From Fusobacteria bacterium ZRK30 (lineage in GTDB: Bacteria; Fusobacteriota; Fusobacteriia; Fusobacteriales; Fusobacteriaceae), in the NCBI GenBank assembly GCA_024628785.1, contig CP102405.1, forward strand, positions 620,001-684,000: a stretch of 64,000 bases of DNA. The letters run 5' to 3'. Both the position numbers and the translations under genes were made by a program. The notes beneath the pieces were generated by a model. That model ran no database searches. It was not told the origin of the DNA and worked only from the letters and a program-made list of their open reading frames with translations. Below, one piece after another: positions 43,563 to 55,612 of the stretch (its first letter is position 1; the number at the start of each line of letters is the position of its first letter).

Positions 43563-44774
43563 TTACTTTTTAGTTTCTTCGAAAAATAATTTTTCACAGT
43601 GTTTCAAGATAGATCCAATATCGTTATTTTTTATATAATCCCATCCTACCCACATAAATTTTTTGTCTCCTAAGTTGTTTTCAACTCCGGGATTTACAGT
43701 CGGGAATAATCCTTGGTGAGATAAGATCTCTCCGATCTCCTTAGAAGCAAAGAAATCTGCCAGGGGTTTCAATTCTTTTTCCTTGGATTTTTTAGTCAGC
43801 ATAAATATTGGAGAAAGTGCAGCACCGTCTTCGGGCCATTGTGCTACCATTGGTCCACCCTGTCCAGTCATCTTAGTGAAGAAATAAGGCATGATTGTTA
43901 CTGCTGGAACATTTGCTTTAAGTTTGTCTGATTTAACCATTTGAGATGGGTGCATATTTTGTAGGAGTGTTTTTCCTAATTTTTTGACTCCATCCTCTCC
44001 GTAATTTTTATAGATACTGATCAAGATTGCATTGAACAGATCAAAGTCAGATATAGGTAAACTTACTGAATTTTCAAATTCGGGTTTTAAAAGATCAGCC
44101 CAAGATTTTGGGAAAGGTCTGTCTCCTAAAGCGTCTGTATTAACTAAAAATACAGCTGGAACTACTGCTAGCATAGAATAATCTCCATCTGGATCTTTCA
44201 ATGATATATTTTCATTATTAAAATCTTTGTTATACTCTGTCATCCCTGTGATATCTTTAAAAATTCCCTCGTGTTTAAATTTACCCATAAGTTCATCTTC
44301 GAAAAACAGGTCAAATCCAGCAGAGATAAACATATCTGCTAATTTTTCTGGATGATTAGCCTTTATAACATCTTCTTTTAACCAATCAAGTCCGCTAGAT
44401 GCAGCTTTCAATTCGTGGTTTATCTTCATTCCGGTTTTTGACTGGAATTTTTTCAGTCCTTCTAAAAGTGGATTTTTTACCGGGCAGGGTAGGAGACCCA
44501 TTACAGATACGGCACCTTCATCATCAATTTTTTTGTTTAAATTGACATCTTCTGAATTTCTATCCTGCTCGATTATGTCATTTAATAGTTCTAAAAATGT
44601 ATCTACATTAATTTTTTTAGCTTCTAACGCTTTTTGTATAGTTATCTTTCCTATTGTATTAAGTAAAGTTTTGTTGTCTAATCCCTTAAATCCCTTTGAA
44701 TTAAAAAATTCAACAGTTTCTGGATAAGTGTTCACAATTTCTTTTAAGGTCATCTCTTTTTTTATATGATTCAT
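43563..44774 (-). CDS. Periplasmic-binding-protein-like protein without signal peptide, DUF1858-like N-terminus
   Basis: 403 residues. Residues about 1-68 resemble DUF1858 (MTLKEIVNTYPETVEFFNSKG). After a linker the remainder resembles a bacterial solute-binding protein of the iron/2-aminoethylphosphonate type (VMGLLPCPVKNPLLEGLKKF, SWADLLKPEFENSVSLP, FPTVNPGVENNLGDKKF). No signal peptide or lipobox is present, so it should be cytoplasmic, which is unusual. First gene of the operon, divergent from a Crp/Fnr regulator. Ligand unknown; iron or another cofactor is possible. Confidence 0.82.
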   Translation of the reverse strand: MNHIKKEMTLKEIVNTYPETVEFFNSKGFKGLDNKTLLNTIGKITIQKALEAKKINVDTFLELLNDIIEQDRNSEDVNLNKKIDDEGAVSVMGLLPCPVKNPLLEGLKKFQSKTGMKINHELKAASSGLDWLKEDVIKANHPEKLADMFISAGFDLFFEDELMGKFKHEGIFKDITGMTEYNKDFNNENISLKDPDGDYSMLAVVPAVFLVNTDALGDRPFPKSWADLLKPEFENSVSLPISDFDLFNAILISIYKNYGEDGVKKLGKTLLQNMHPSQMVKSDKLKANVPAVTIMPYFFTKMTGQGGPMVAQWPEDGAALSPIFMLTKKSKEKELKPLADFFASKEIGEILSHQGLFPTVNPGVENNLGDKKFMWVGWDYIKNNDIGSILKHCEKLFFEETKK

Positions 44775-44836
44775 TACTCGTCACCTCAACTTTTTATTTT
44801 ATGATTTAGTATACTACAGAAATATATATAATACCT

Positions 44837-44850
44837 GTAACATAGGTTAC
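44837..44850. promoter_or_regulatory. Candidate Crp/Fnr-family operator
   Basis: GTAAC-ATAG-GTTAC, a dyad of five-base arms, lies between the divergent operon and regulator. The spacing matches Crp/Fnr-type sites and fits autoregulation or control of the operon. Confidence 0.5.
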
Positions 44851-44969
44851 GAAAATTAATTTTTTTTAAAAAATTATTTGGTATTGGATTTTATTCCTTA
44901 TCTAATATATAATGAATTATAAATATTAGATGAAGTTTGGAGCAATATCAAAGAGTGGGGGAATTAATT

Positions 44970-45644
44970 GTGGATATATTTGAAAAATTGAAAAATGTGG
45001 AGATATTTAGGGATATACAGGAAGAGAATTTAAAAACTTTGTTGATTGAGTTAAAATATAAAGTTAAAAAATTAGATAAAAATGAAATTGTAGCTTTCAG
45101 AGGAGATGAGATTGAGGATCTGATAATAGTTGCTCAAGGAGAGGTCTATACCGAGATGCAAAAATTAAATGGTGATTCTATTGTGGTTGATAGATTGCCA
45201 GAGGGAAGTGTTTTAGCAGGGGCATTTATTTTTGGAAAAGATAATAGGTTTCCAGTAGATGTAGTGGCATCGTTAGATACAGAATTAATCTATATATCTA
45301 AGGATGAGGTTATAAAGATGTTTCAGATGAATGAAAGGTTGCTACAGAATTATTTAGGAGTAATAAGTAACAAAACTCAATTTTTATCCAAGAAAATTTG
45401 GTTTTCCTTTACCAATAAAAGTATAAACAATAAATTGATAGCCTACCTTCTTAATAATATGAATAGGAATAACTGTGTACTGCTTAAAAACTCTATGAAA
45501 GAGATAGCGCAGATGTTTGGTGTTGCCAGACCGTCGTTATCTCGTGTACTAAAAGAATTTATAGATGAGGGAGTTATAATAAGAAAGGAAAAGAACTTGT
45601 TAGAGATCCCATCAAAAGATATTTTATTGAAGAAAGTAGATTAA
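44970..45644 (+). CDS. Crp/Fnr family transcriptional regulator
   Basis: About 224 residues: a cyclic-nucleotide-binding-like beta barrel (residues about 20-130, VAFRGDEIEDLIIVAQGEVY, LPEGSVLAGAFIFG) and a C-terminal HTH (KEIAQMFGVARPSLSRVLKEF). There is no N-terminal cysteine cluster, so it is not a canonical FNR. The start GTG at 44970 follows GGGGGA; the frame is open to a TTG at 44937 but with no site. Its divergent position suggests it controls the adjoining operon, possibly as a HcpR-like nitrosative/redox regulator. Confidence 0.9.
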   Translation: MDIFEKLKNVEIFRDIQEENLKTLLIELKYKVKKLDKNEIVAFRGDEIEDLIIVAQGEVYTEMQKLNGDSIVVDRLPEGSVLAGAFIFGKDNRFPVDVVASLDTELIYISKDEVIKMFQMNERLLQNYLGVISNKTQFLSKKIWFSFTNKSINNKLIAYLLNNMNRNNCVLLKNSMKEIAQMFGVARPSLSRVLKEFIDEGVIIRKEKNLLEIPSKDILLKKVD

Positions 45645-45648
45645 TTTC

Positions 45649-45672
45649 AAAAAAGTTTTAAACTTTTTTGGA
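45649..45672 (+). terminator. Terminator after the Crp/Fnr gene
   Basis: A palindromic AAAAAAGTTT/AAACTTTTTT hairpin immediately after the stop codon. Confidence 0.6.
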
Positions 45673-45748
45673 ACACCCTGCGTCTGATAGATATAAGCAA
45701 ATGAAAATAGTAATATTTTTTTCATTTCTTTCTTTCCTTAAAATAAAT

Positions 45749-45811
45749 ATAGATAAATAAAAATCTCTTAACTGTGTGACTATTACAGGAAAGAGATTTT
45801 TATTTATCTAT
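45749..45811. repeat. Long perfect inverted repeat (21-bp arms)
   Basis: ATAGATAAATAAAAATCTCTT at 45749-45769, minus one base of length, is exactly complementary to 45791-45811, with a 21-nt loop. It could be a bidirectional terminator, a structured small RNA or a MITE-like remnant. No gene is closer than 100 bp on either side. Confidence 0.7.
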
Positions 45812-46045
45812 TATAAATTGTATAAAAAGTTTATAGTTTTTATAGATTGAGTTGAGAAATAAAGCATCATGAGGAAAAACATGTTGTTGATGATTAAAAA
45901 AACATAAATTTTTTTAAGAACGATAACATATGTGTTTTTTAAGTTTTTAACTCAATAAAACCAAGGAAAAATGACGGTAGAGTTTAGTGTTTTGATTAAG
46001 AAATAGAAAAAAACAAAAAACTTTATAAAAAAAACAAAAAAAGTG
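45812..46045. other. AT-rich spacer upstream of the rRNA promoter
   Basis: About 230 bp with A and T tracts and no gene seen; may hold upstream elements of the rRNA promoter. Confidence 0.4.
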
Positions 46046-46074
46046 TTGACGAAAAGTTGTAAACGCGGTATACT
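46046..46074 (+). promoter_or_regulatory. rRNA operon promoter
   Basis: TTGACG (46046-46051), 17-bp spacer, TATACT (46069-46074), preceded by A-tracts like an UP element and about 220 nt before 16S. Confidence 0.8.
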
Positions 46075-46140
46075 TCTTCTTGTCCGCGAGGGAAAGCGAA
46101 AGCGACTTGAAGCGAGACGAATAACAGGACATTAGCAATT

Positions 46141-46153
46141 AAATAGAGAAAGA
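46141..46153 (+). other. Pre-16S processing stem, 5' arm
   Basis: AAATAGAGAAAGA is the exact complement of TCTTTCTCTATTT at 47872-47884 after 16S. Together they bracket the gene as an RNase III-type processing stem. Confidence 0.6.
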
Positions 46154-46295
46154 AAGTGTAAATTAAAAACTCAATTGTCGTTTGAAACTTTGTTTTCAAA
46201 CAATCGATTAAGGTGTACAGTGGAATGAACCACTATAAAAATAATTATCTTTTAATAGATAGCTAAACTTCATTTATGAAGTTAGGATATAAATT

Positions 46296-47815
<1,520 letters not shown>

Positions 47816-48100
47816 AAGGAGCACTTTATGAGACCATGCAAATGGTATTACATAAAGAATATTTATACTGCTCTTTCTCTATTTATTTGGTAATGTTCTC
47901 TTTTTTTTGAGAGAAAATACCAGTTGGACATTGAAAACTATATAGTAATGAAATAATAAATTAACAATTTTATTAGATCTTCAGTTACACGAGAGTGTAA
48001 CAATAATTAACGAAGAGTTAGAAATAACTGAACGATAATTAGATTTCAAAAATTCTAAAAACAAATTAAGCAAAAAATATTAAAATTCTATTTTAATAAT
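47816..48100 (+). other. 16S-23S spacer
   Basis: No tRNA is present. It contains the 3' arm of the pre-16S stem (47872-47884) and the 5' arm of the pre-23S stem (47929-47950), whose partner is 51079-51100 (20 Watson-Crick pairs, one G-U, one mismatch). Confidence 0.7.
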
Positions 48101-51044
<2,944 letters not shown>

Positions 51045-51127
51045 AAGAAAATGATTTTTAGAAAGTTAATTTATGAAACATTATTATATAGTTTTGAATG
51101 TTTAACAATATTCAATAAGAAAGTAAG

Positions 51128-51243
51128 CTTGGTAAGAAAAGCTACGGGGGTACACCTGGTCACATTCCGAACCCAGAAGTTAAGTCCGTAAACGCCGAAA
51201 GTACTTAGGGGGCAGCCCCTTGGGAGGATAGGAACTTGCCAAG
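51128..51243 (+). rRNA. rrf: 5S ribosomal RNA, copy 1
   Basis: Helix I is formed by CTTGGTAAG at the start and CTTGCCAAG at the end. The internal sequence (CACCTGGTCACATTCCGAAC and CCCAGAAGTTAAG) is 5S. It follows the 23S gene directly. Confidence 0.95.
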
Positions 51244-51253
51244 TCTTTCAAAA

Positions 51254-51330
51254 TGCTTCTTTAGCTCAGTTGGTAGAGCGCTCGACTGTTAATCGAGTTG
51301 TCACAGGTTCAAGTCCTGTAAGAAGCGCCA
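51254..51330 (+). tRNA. tRNA-Asn (GTT)
   Basis: 77 nt including encoded CCA. Acceptor TGCTTCT/AGAAGCG, D-loop AGCTCAGTTGGTAGAGC, anticodon loop with GTT, and T-arm GGTTCAAGTCC. It lies between the two 5S copies. Confidence 0.96.
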
Positions 51331-51334
51331 TTTG

Positions 51335-51450
51335 TTTAGCGAGAATAGCTATGGGGATACACCTGGTCACATTCCGAACCCAGAAGTTAAGTCCATATAC
51401 GCCGAAAGTACTTAGGGGGCAGCCCCTTGGGAGGATAGGAACTCGCTAAA
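51335..51450 (+). rRNA. rrf: 5S ribosomal RNA, copy 2
   Basis: A second full 5S (116 nt), nearly the same as copy 1 except for the helix I ends (TTTAGCGAG/CTCGCTAAA) and a few loop positions. Each copy has its own self-complementary ends. Confidence 0.95.
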
Positions 51451-51459
51451 CTCAATCTT

Positions 51460-51535
51460 GGGGATATAGCTCAGTTGGGAGAGCGCCGCACTTGCACTGC
51501 GGAGGTCAGCGGTTCGACCCCGCTTATCTCCACCA
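51460..51535 (+). tRNA. tRNA-Ala (TGC)
   Basis: 76 nt including CCA. Acceptor GGGGATA/TATCTCC contains the G3-U70 pair that is the alanine identity element; the anticodon stem CCGCA/TGCGG holds TGC. Confidence 0.97.
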
Positions 51536-51547
51536 AATAAAATTTTA

Positions 51548-51575
51548 ATCAGGATCTTTTCCTGATTTTTTTATA
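51548..51575 (+). terminator. rRNA operon terminator
   Basis: AATCAGGA/TCCTGATT stem with a 5-nt loop and seven T after it, directly after tRNA-Ala. Confidence 0.88.
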
Positions 51576-51763
51576 TATTTGACACTTTTTGTAAATAAAG
51601 GTATAATGTTTAGATACTAAATGTGTTATGAATTGAGGTTAAGGAGTTAGAAATATAAATTTTATAGGTATAAAAAAGGAAAGACATAGAATTTATTTGT
51701 TCAAAATTGTGATGAGATCTTTGAGTTAGAAAAAACTTTTAAGGGATCTAGGAGGAATAAAAA

Positions 51764-52288
51764 ATGATTTACATATTAGCGTTTATAGCTGCAATATCGC
51801 TGCTATTTACAGGATTAAAAAACACTTTAAGGGCATTACCAATAATAGCAATAGTTTCAGTTATAATTTTCTTTTTGGGATCAGCTTTTATTACATTTTT
51901 ACCAGTTATTATTATATTAATTGCATTGAGGATGATATTTGGAAAAAAGCAGCCTCAAAGAAATACGAGAACATATTATTATAAAAGTAAAAATTCTGGC
52001 AATACTCAGGATTTTGAGGAGTTTTTTAGACAGGCAGCAGGGGGAAACTATGGAAATTACCAGAGACAAACAAATGGCGGTCATCCTGGTTATGTTGTAA
52101 ATAAGGATAAATATTATGCTGAATTGGGTGTAACTAAGGATGCTACTCCAGATGAAATAAAGAAAGCCTATAGAGGAATGGCAAGGAAATATCATCCAGA
52201 TAAAGCCAATAACTTAGATGAGACAACAAGAAATAAATATGAAGCTAAATTTAAGCAAATAAATGAAGCTTATGAAAATTTGAAATAA
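51764..52288 (+). CDS. Membrane-anchored J-domain protein
   Basis: 174 residues. Two hydrophobic segments occupy about residues 1-20 and 25-58, a Gly/Asn/Gln-rich linker follows, and a J domain covers about 110-174 ([30 protein letters not shown] with the essential HPD). J domains recruit and stimulate Hsp70/DnaK; this one would do so at the inner membrane. It has GGAGG before the ATG and its own terminator. Confidence 0.9.
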   Translation: MIYILAFIAAISLLFTGLKNTLRALPIIAIVSVIIFFLGSAFITFLPVIIILIALRMIFGKKQPQRNTRTYYYKSKNSGNTQDFEEFFRQAAGGNYGNYQRQTNGGHPGYVVNKDKYYAELGVTKDATPDEIKKAYRGMARKYHPDKANNLDETTRNKYEAKFKQINEAYENLK

Positions 52289-52292
52289 AAAC

Positions 52293-52331
52293 AAGGGTTA
52301 CTGCATTAAGTTGCAGTAACCCTTATTTTTT
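52293..52331 (+). terminator. Terminator after the J-domain gene
   Basis: A 13-bp perfect stem AAGGGTTACTGCA/TGCAGTAACCCTT followed by T-rich sequence. Confidence 0.9.
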
Positions 52332-52730
52332 ATGGAAAAAATAAATTTGACTGACATTTTATTCAGTGTAACGGAAGTTAAGGTATGGATCCCAGAAGAA
52401 AAATAAAATGGCTAAAATATAACCTAAAAAAATTATAATTTGCTTAGAAAATAAATTTTTTTATTATATTAAAATTTTAATTTAAATTTAAGGAAAAAGA
52501 AAAAAGGTGTTTATAAAATAGAGTGGTATAACATTAAGGATAAATTTTGTTTTAAATGTTTATTTAAATGATCACAAATTGATATTTAAAAAGAAAAATA
52601 CAATTTGCTTTAGGTTTTAAAGTTATTTCATTTTTAAGTATTGAAGAATCGCGACTTAATTATTAATTAGTTTGATGCTCTAAATGTAGGTTGGACTGTA
52701 TGTTTTACAAACACTTTGACGCAAAAGAGC
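52332..52730. other. AT-rich spacer upstream of the hydrogenase operon
   Basis: About 400 bp with no gene and no clear structure; scattered A/T tracts only. The promoter of the hydrogenase operon lies at its right end. Confidence 0.4.
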
Positions 52731-52759
52731 TTAACAAAAGAGTGGAAATACTGTATAAT
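52731..52759 (+). promoter_or_regulatory. Promoter of the nuoE-like/hydrogenase operon
   Basis: -35 TTAACA (52731-52736), 17 bp, -10 TATAAT (52754-52759); leader of about 75 nt. Confidence 0.65.
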
Positions 52760-52835
52760 GTTATTATAAAGTGAAATTAATAACTAAGAAATTATGGTTA
52801 ACGTAATTGATTTATAATTAGAAGGAGGAGCAAAA

Positions 52836-53315
52836 ATGTCTTGTAAAAACACGTTAAAGCAAGAATGTTTTAAACAATTAGATGAATTTATAATTGGATT
52901 ACCTGAAAAAAATGGAGCACTAATATCAGTTCTACATAAGGCTCAAGAAATATTTGGATATCTTCCAACAGAGATCCAAGAGTTTATTGCTGATAGGTTG
53001 GACTTACCTTTAGCTAAAATATATGGAGTAGTAAGTTTCTATTCATTCTTTACGATGACTCCTAAGGGTAAATATCCTATCTCTGTCTGTATGGGGACAG
53101 CTTGTTTCGTAAGGGGAGCAGATAAGGTTTTAAAAGATTTAGAAAATAAATTAGGAATTAAAGCAGGGGAAACAACACTAGATGGATTATATTCAATAGA
53201 TGCTTTAAGATGCGTAGGAGCTTGTGGATTAGCACCTGTTGTATTAGTTGGTGAAGAGGTATTTGGTAAAGATGAAGCCCGTGATATTGATGGGATCTTA
53301 GCAAAATTTAATTAA
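52836..53315 (+). CDS. NuoE-like [2Fe-2S] subunit of the [FeFe] hydrogenase complex (HydC/HymA type)
   Basis: Thioredoxin-like ferredoxin subunit of 159 residues. The four ligands are in the class order CMGTAC and CVGAC. The N-terminal helical part (LISVLHKAQEIFGYLPTEIQ) is the usual NuoE start. It probably relays electrons between the NAD(H)-binding subunit and the hydrogenase. First gene of a four-gene operon ending in hydA. Confidence 0.93.
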   Translation: MSCKNTLKQECFKQLDEFIIGLPEKNGALISVLHKAQEIFGYLPTEIQEFIADRLDLPLAKIYGVVSFYSFFTMTPKGKYPISVCMGTACFVRGADKVLKDLENKLGIKAGETTLDGLYSIDALRCVGACGLAPVVLVGEEVFGKDEARDIDGILAKFN

Positions 53316-53331
53316 AGTGGGGGGATCAAGG

Positions 53332-53745
53332 ATGTCTAAAAAGATAACTTCAATGGAAGAATTATTAAAAAAAGCAAAAGAGTGTGAAGAGTTAATAAAA
53401 ATCAGAAAAAAATGAAAAGATTTAGAGGATATAATTAAGATAAAGGTGGGAGTATCATCGAAATATGAAGCTGCAATAAAAAATACCGACTTAGTTATAA
53501 AATCTATAGTTGATATGATTGAAGCGGAAGATATAGAAAATGTGGCTCTATATAAAACGGAATTTTTAGGGTATGGAGGAAAATTTCCAAGTTTAGAAAT
53601 TATTATTCCTGATAAGGGAAATGTAGTTTTTGGAAATGTGGATTCTAAGGAAGCTATTAGATTGATAAAAAAATACCTTAAAGACACTTCTGAAATAGAG
53701 GAGTTTTTAGTAGACAATAACGGTACCAAAAGATGTAATCACTAA
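53332..53745 (+). pseudogene. Cys-less Trx-like ferredoxin homologue with in-frame TGA
   Basis: An ATG at 53332 behind GGGGATCAAGG starts MSKKITSMEELLKKAKECEE. The frame meets TGA at 53413-53415 (codon 28, inside a Lys-rich stretch), then stays open to TAA at 53743-53745 for 110 more codons (KIKVGVSSKYEAA, FLGYGGKFPSLEIIIPDKG). Its position between NuoE- and NuoF-like genes matches the small Trx-like [2Fe-2S] protein of such operons, but every cluster cysteine is replaced. A one-base change from AGA to TGA would explain the stop. No SECIS-like hairpin is visible after it. Probably decaying. Confidence 0.6.
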
Positions 53746-53763
53746 TTTTAGGAGGTAAAATTG

Positions 53764-55551
53764 ATGGCTTATAAGAAACATGTCCTAATTTGTGGAGGGA
53801 CAGGCTGTTTATCATCAAAAGGTGGAGCGATAGCTGAGAATATAGAAAGCTTACTGGTAGAAAAAGGTATGAGTGAAGAAGTACAGGTAATCAAAACAGG
53901 ATGTTTTGGATTTTGTGAAAAAGGACCAATCGTAAAGATCGTTCCTGACAATACATTTTATGTAGAAGTTAAGCCCGAGGATGCTGCTAGAATAGTAGAG
54001 GAAGACTTAATTAAGGGTGAAAAGATAGAAACTTTATTATTTAGAGACCCTGTTACTAAAAAAAGAATAGAAGATTCTGATCATATGGAATTTTATAAAA
54101 AACAACAAAGAATAGCTCTTAGAAACTGTGGATTAATAGATCCAGAAAATATCAATGAGTACTTTGGAAATAGAGGATACCAGGCATTAGGTAAAGTATT
54201 AACAGAGATGACTCAGCAAGAGGTAATCGATGAAATGAAGCTATCTGGTCTCCGTGGAAGAGGGGGAGGAGGATTCCCTACAGGTTTAAAATGGCAGTTT
54301 GCACTAAATAATGATGCAGATCAAAAATATGTAGTATGTAATGCAGATGAAGGAGATCCGGGAGCATTCATGGATAGATCTATCCTAGAAGGAGATGCAC
54401 ATTCTGTAATCGAAGCAATGGCAATTTGTGGATATTCTACTGGAGCAACTAAAGGATTAGTTTATATAAGAGCTGAATATCCATTAGCTATAAACAGATT
54501 GAAAAATGCCATGGCTCAGGCTAAAGAATATGGGATGTTAGGAGAGAATATCTTAAATTCAGGATTTGATTTCGATATCGAGATTAAATATGGAGCTGGA
54601 GCATTTGTATGTGGAGAAGAAACTGCACTTATTCATTCGATGGAAGGAGAAAGGGGAGAACCTACTTCAAAACCTCCATTCCCAGCTGAATCAGGATACT
54701 GGGGGAAACCGACAAATGTAAACAACGTTGAAACTTTTGCTAATATTCCAGAGATCATCTTAAATGGTGGAGAATGGTATAAAGGTATAGGAACGGAAAA
54801 ATCATCTGGAACTAAGGTATTTGCTTTAGCAGGGAAAATAAATAACGTAGGTTTAGTAGAAGTACCTATGGGAACTACCCTTAGAGAGGTAATCTTTGAG
54901 ATTGGTGGCGGAATTAGAAATGGAAAGAAATTTAAAGCTGTTCAAACAGGAGGACCATCTGGTGGATGTCTTACTGAAAAAGATTTAGATGTTAAAATTG
55001 ATTTTGATTCATTGACGGCTATCGGATCTATGATGGGATCTGGTGGAATGATCGTATTGGACGAAGATGACTGTATGGTTTCTGTATCTAAATTCTATTT
55101 AGAATTTACAGTGGAAGAGTCTTGTGGAAAATGTACGCCATGTAGGATTGGAAACAAGAGATTATTAGAGATATTAGAAAAGATAACTAAAGGAAATGGA
55201 ACTATGAAAGACCTTGAATTATTAAAAGAGTTATCTGAAACTATAAAGGATACATCATTATGCGGATTAGGTCAAACTGCTCCTAACCCTATCCTTTCAA
55301 CTCTGAATAATTTCTGGGATGAATATGTAGCCCATGTAGTAGACAAAAAATGTCCGGCAGGATCATGTGAAGATCTATTAACTTATTCAATCAATGATAA
55401 ATGTATCGGCTGTACCGCTTGTGCTAGAGTATGCCCAGTTAATTGTATTGCAGGAAAAGTTAAAGAAATGCATGTAATCGACGCTGAAAAATGTATCAAG
55501 TGTGGAGCTTGTTATGATAAATGTAAATTTGGAGCGATAGACAGAGGATAA
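53764..55551 (+). CDS. NuoF-like NAD(H)-binding subunit of the [FeFe] hydrogenase complex (HydB/HymB type)
   Basis: 595 residues. N-terminal Trx-like [2Fe-2S] domain (about 1-95, CGGTGCLS and CFGFC), then the NuoF core with LRGRGGGGFPTGLKW and NADEGDPGAFMDRS, FMN/NADH-binding, an SLBB segment, CGKCTPCRIGNKRL with the [4Fe-4S] site, and a C-terminal two-cluster ferredoxin domain (CIGCTACARVCPVNC, CIKCGACYDKC). The ATG at 53764 fits GGAGGT better than the TTG at 53761. It passes electrons between NAD(H), ferredoxin-type centres and HydA. Confidence 0.95.
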   Translation: MAYKKHVLICGGTGCLSSKGGAIAENIESLLVEKGMSEEVQVIKTGCFGFCEKGPIVKIVPDNTFYVEVKPEDAARIVEEDLIKGEKIETLLFRDPVTKKRIEDSDHMEFYKKQQRIALRNCGLIDPENINEYFGNRGYQALGKVLTEMTQQEVIDEMKLSGLRGRGGGGFPTGLKWQFALNNDADQKYVVCNADEGDPGAFMDRSILEGDAHSVIEAMAICGYSTGATKGLVYIRAEYPLAINRLKNAMAQAKEYGMLGENILNSGFDFDIEIKYGAGAFVCGEETALIHSMEGERGEPTSKPPFPAESGYWGKPTNVNNVETFANIPEIILNGGEWYKGIGTEKSSGTKVFALAGKINNVGLVEVPMGTTLREVIFEIGGGIRNGKKFKAVQTGGPSGGCLTEKDLDVKIDFDSLTAIGSMMGSGGMIVLDEDDCMVSVSKFYLEFTVEESCGKCTPCRIGNKRLLEILEKITKGNGTMKDLELLKELSETIKDTSLCGLGQTAPNPILSTLNNFWDEYVAHVVDKKCPAGSCEDLLTYSINDKCIGCTACARVCPVNCIAGKVKEMHVIDAEKCIKCGACYDKCKFGAIDRG

Positions 55552-55612
55552 TCAAAATTAATAAGGATAGTGTCTTGGACCTGTTCTAAAAAAAGGGAGT
55601 GTGTAAAAACCA

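Noticed and set aside
53413-53415. TGA in the hydrogenase-operon small gene as selenocysteine
   Set aside because: It lies in a Lys-rich helix with no redox context, and no hairpin with the right spacing is visible after it. A nonsense change in a decaying gene is more likely.
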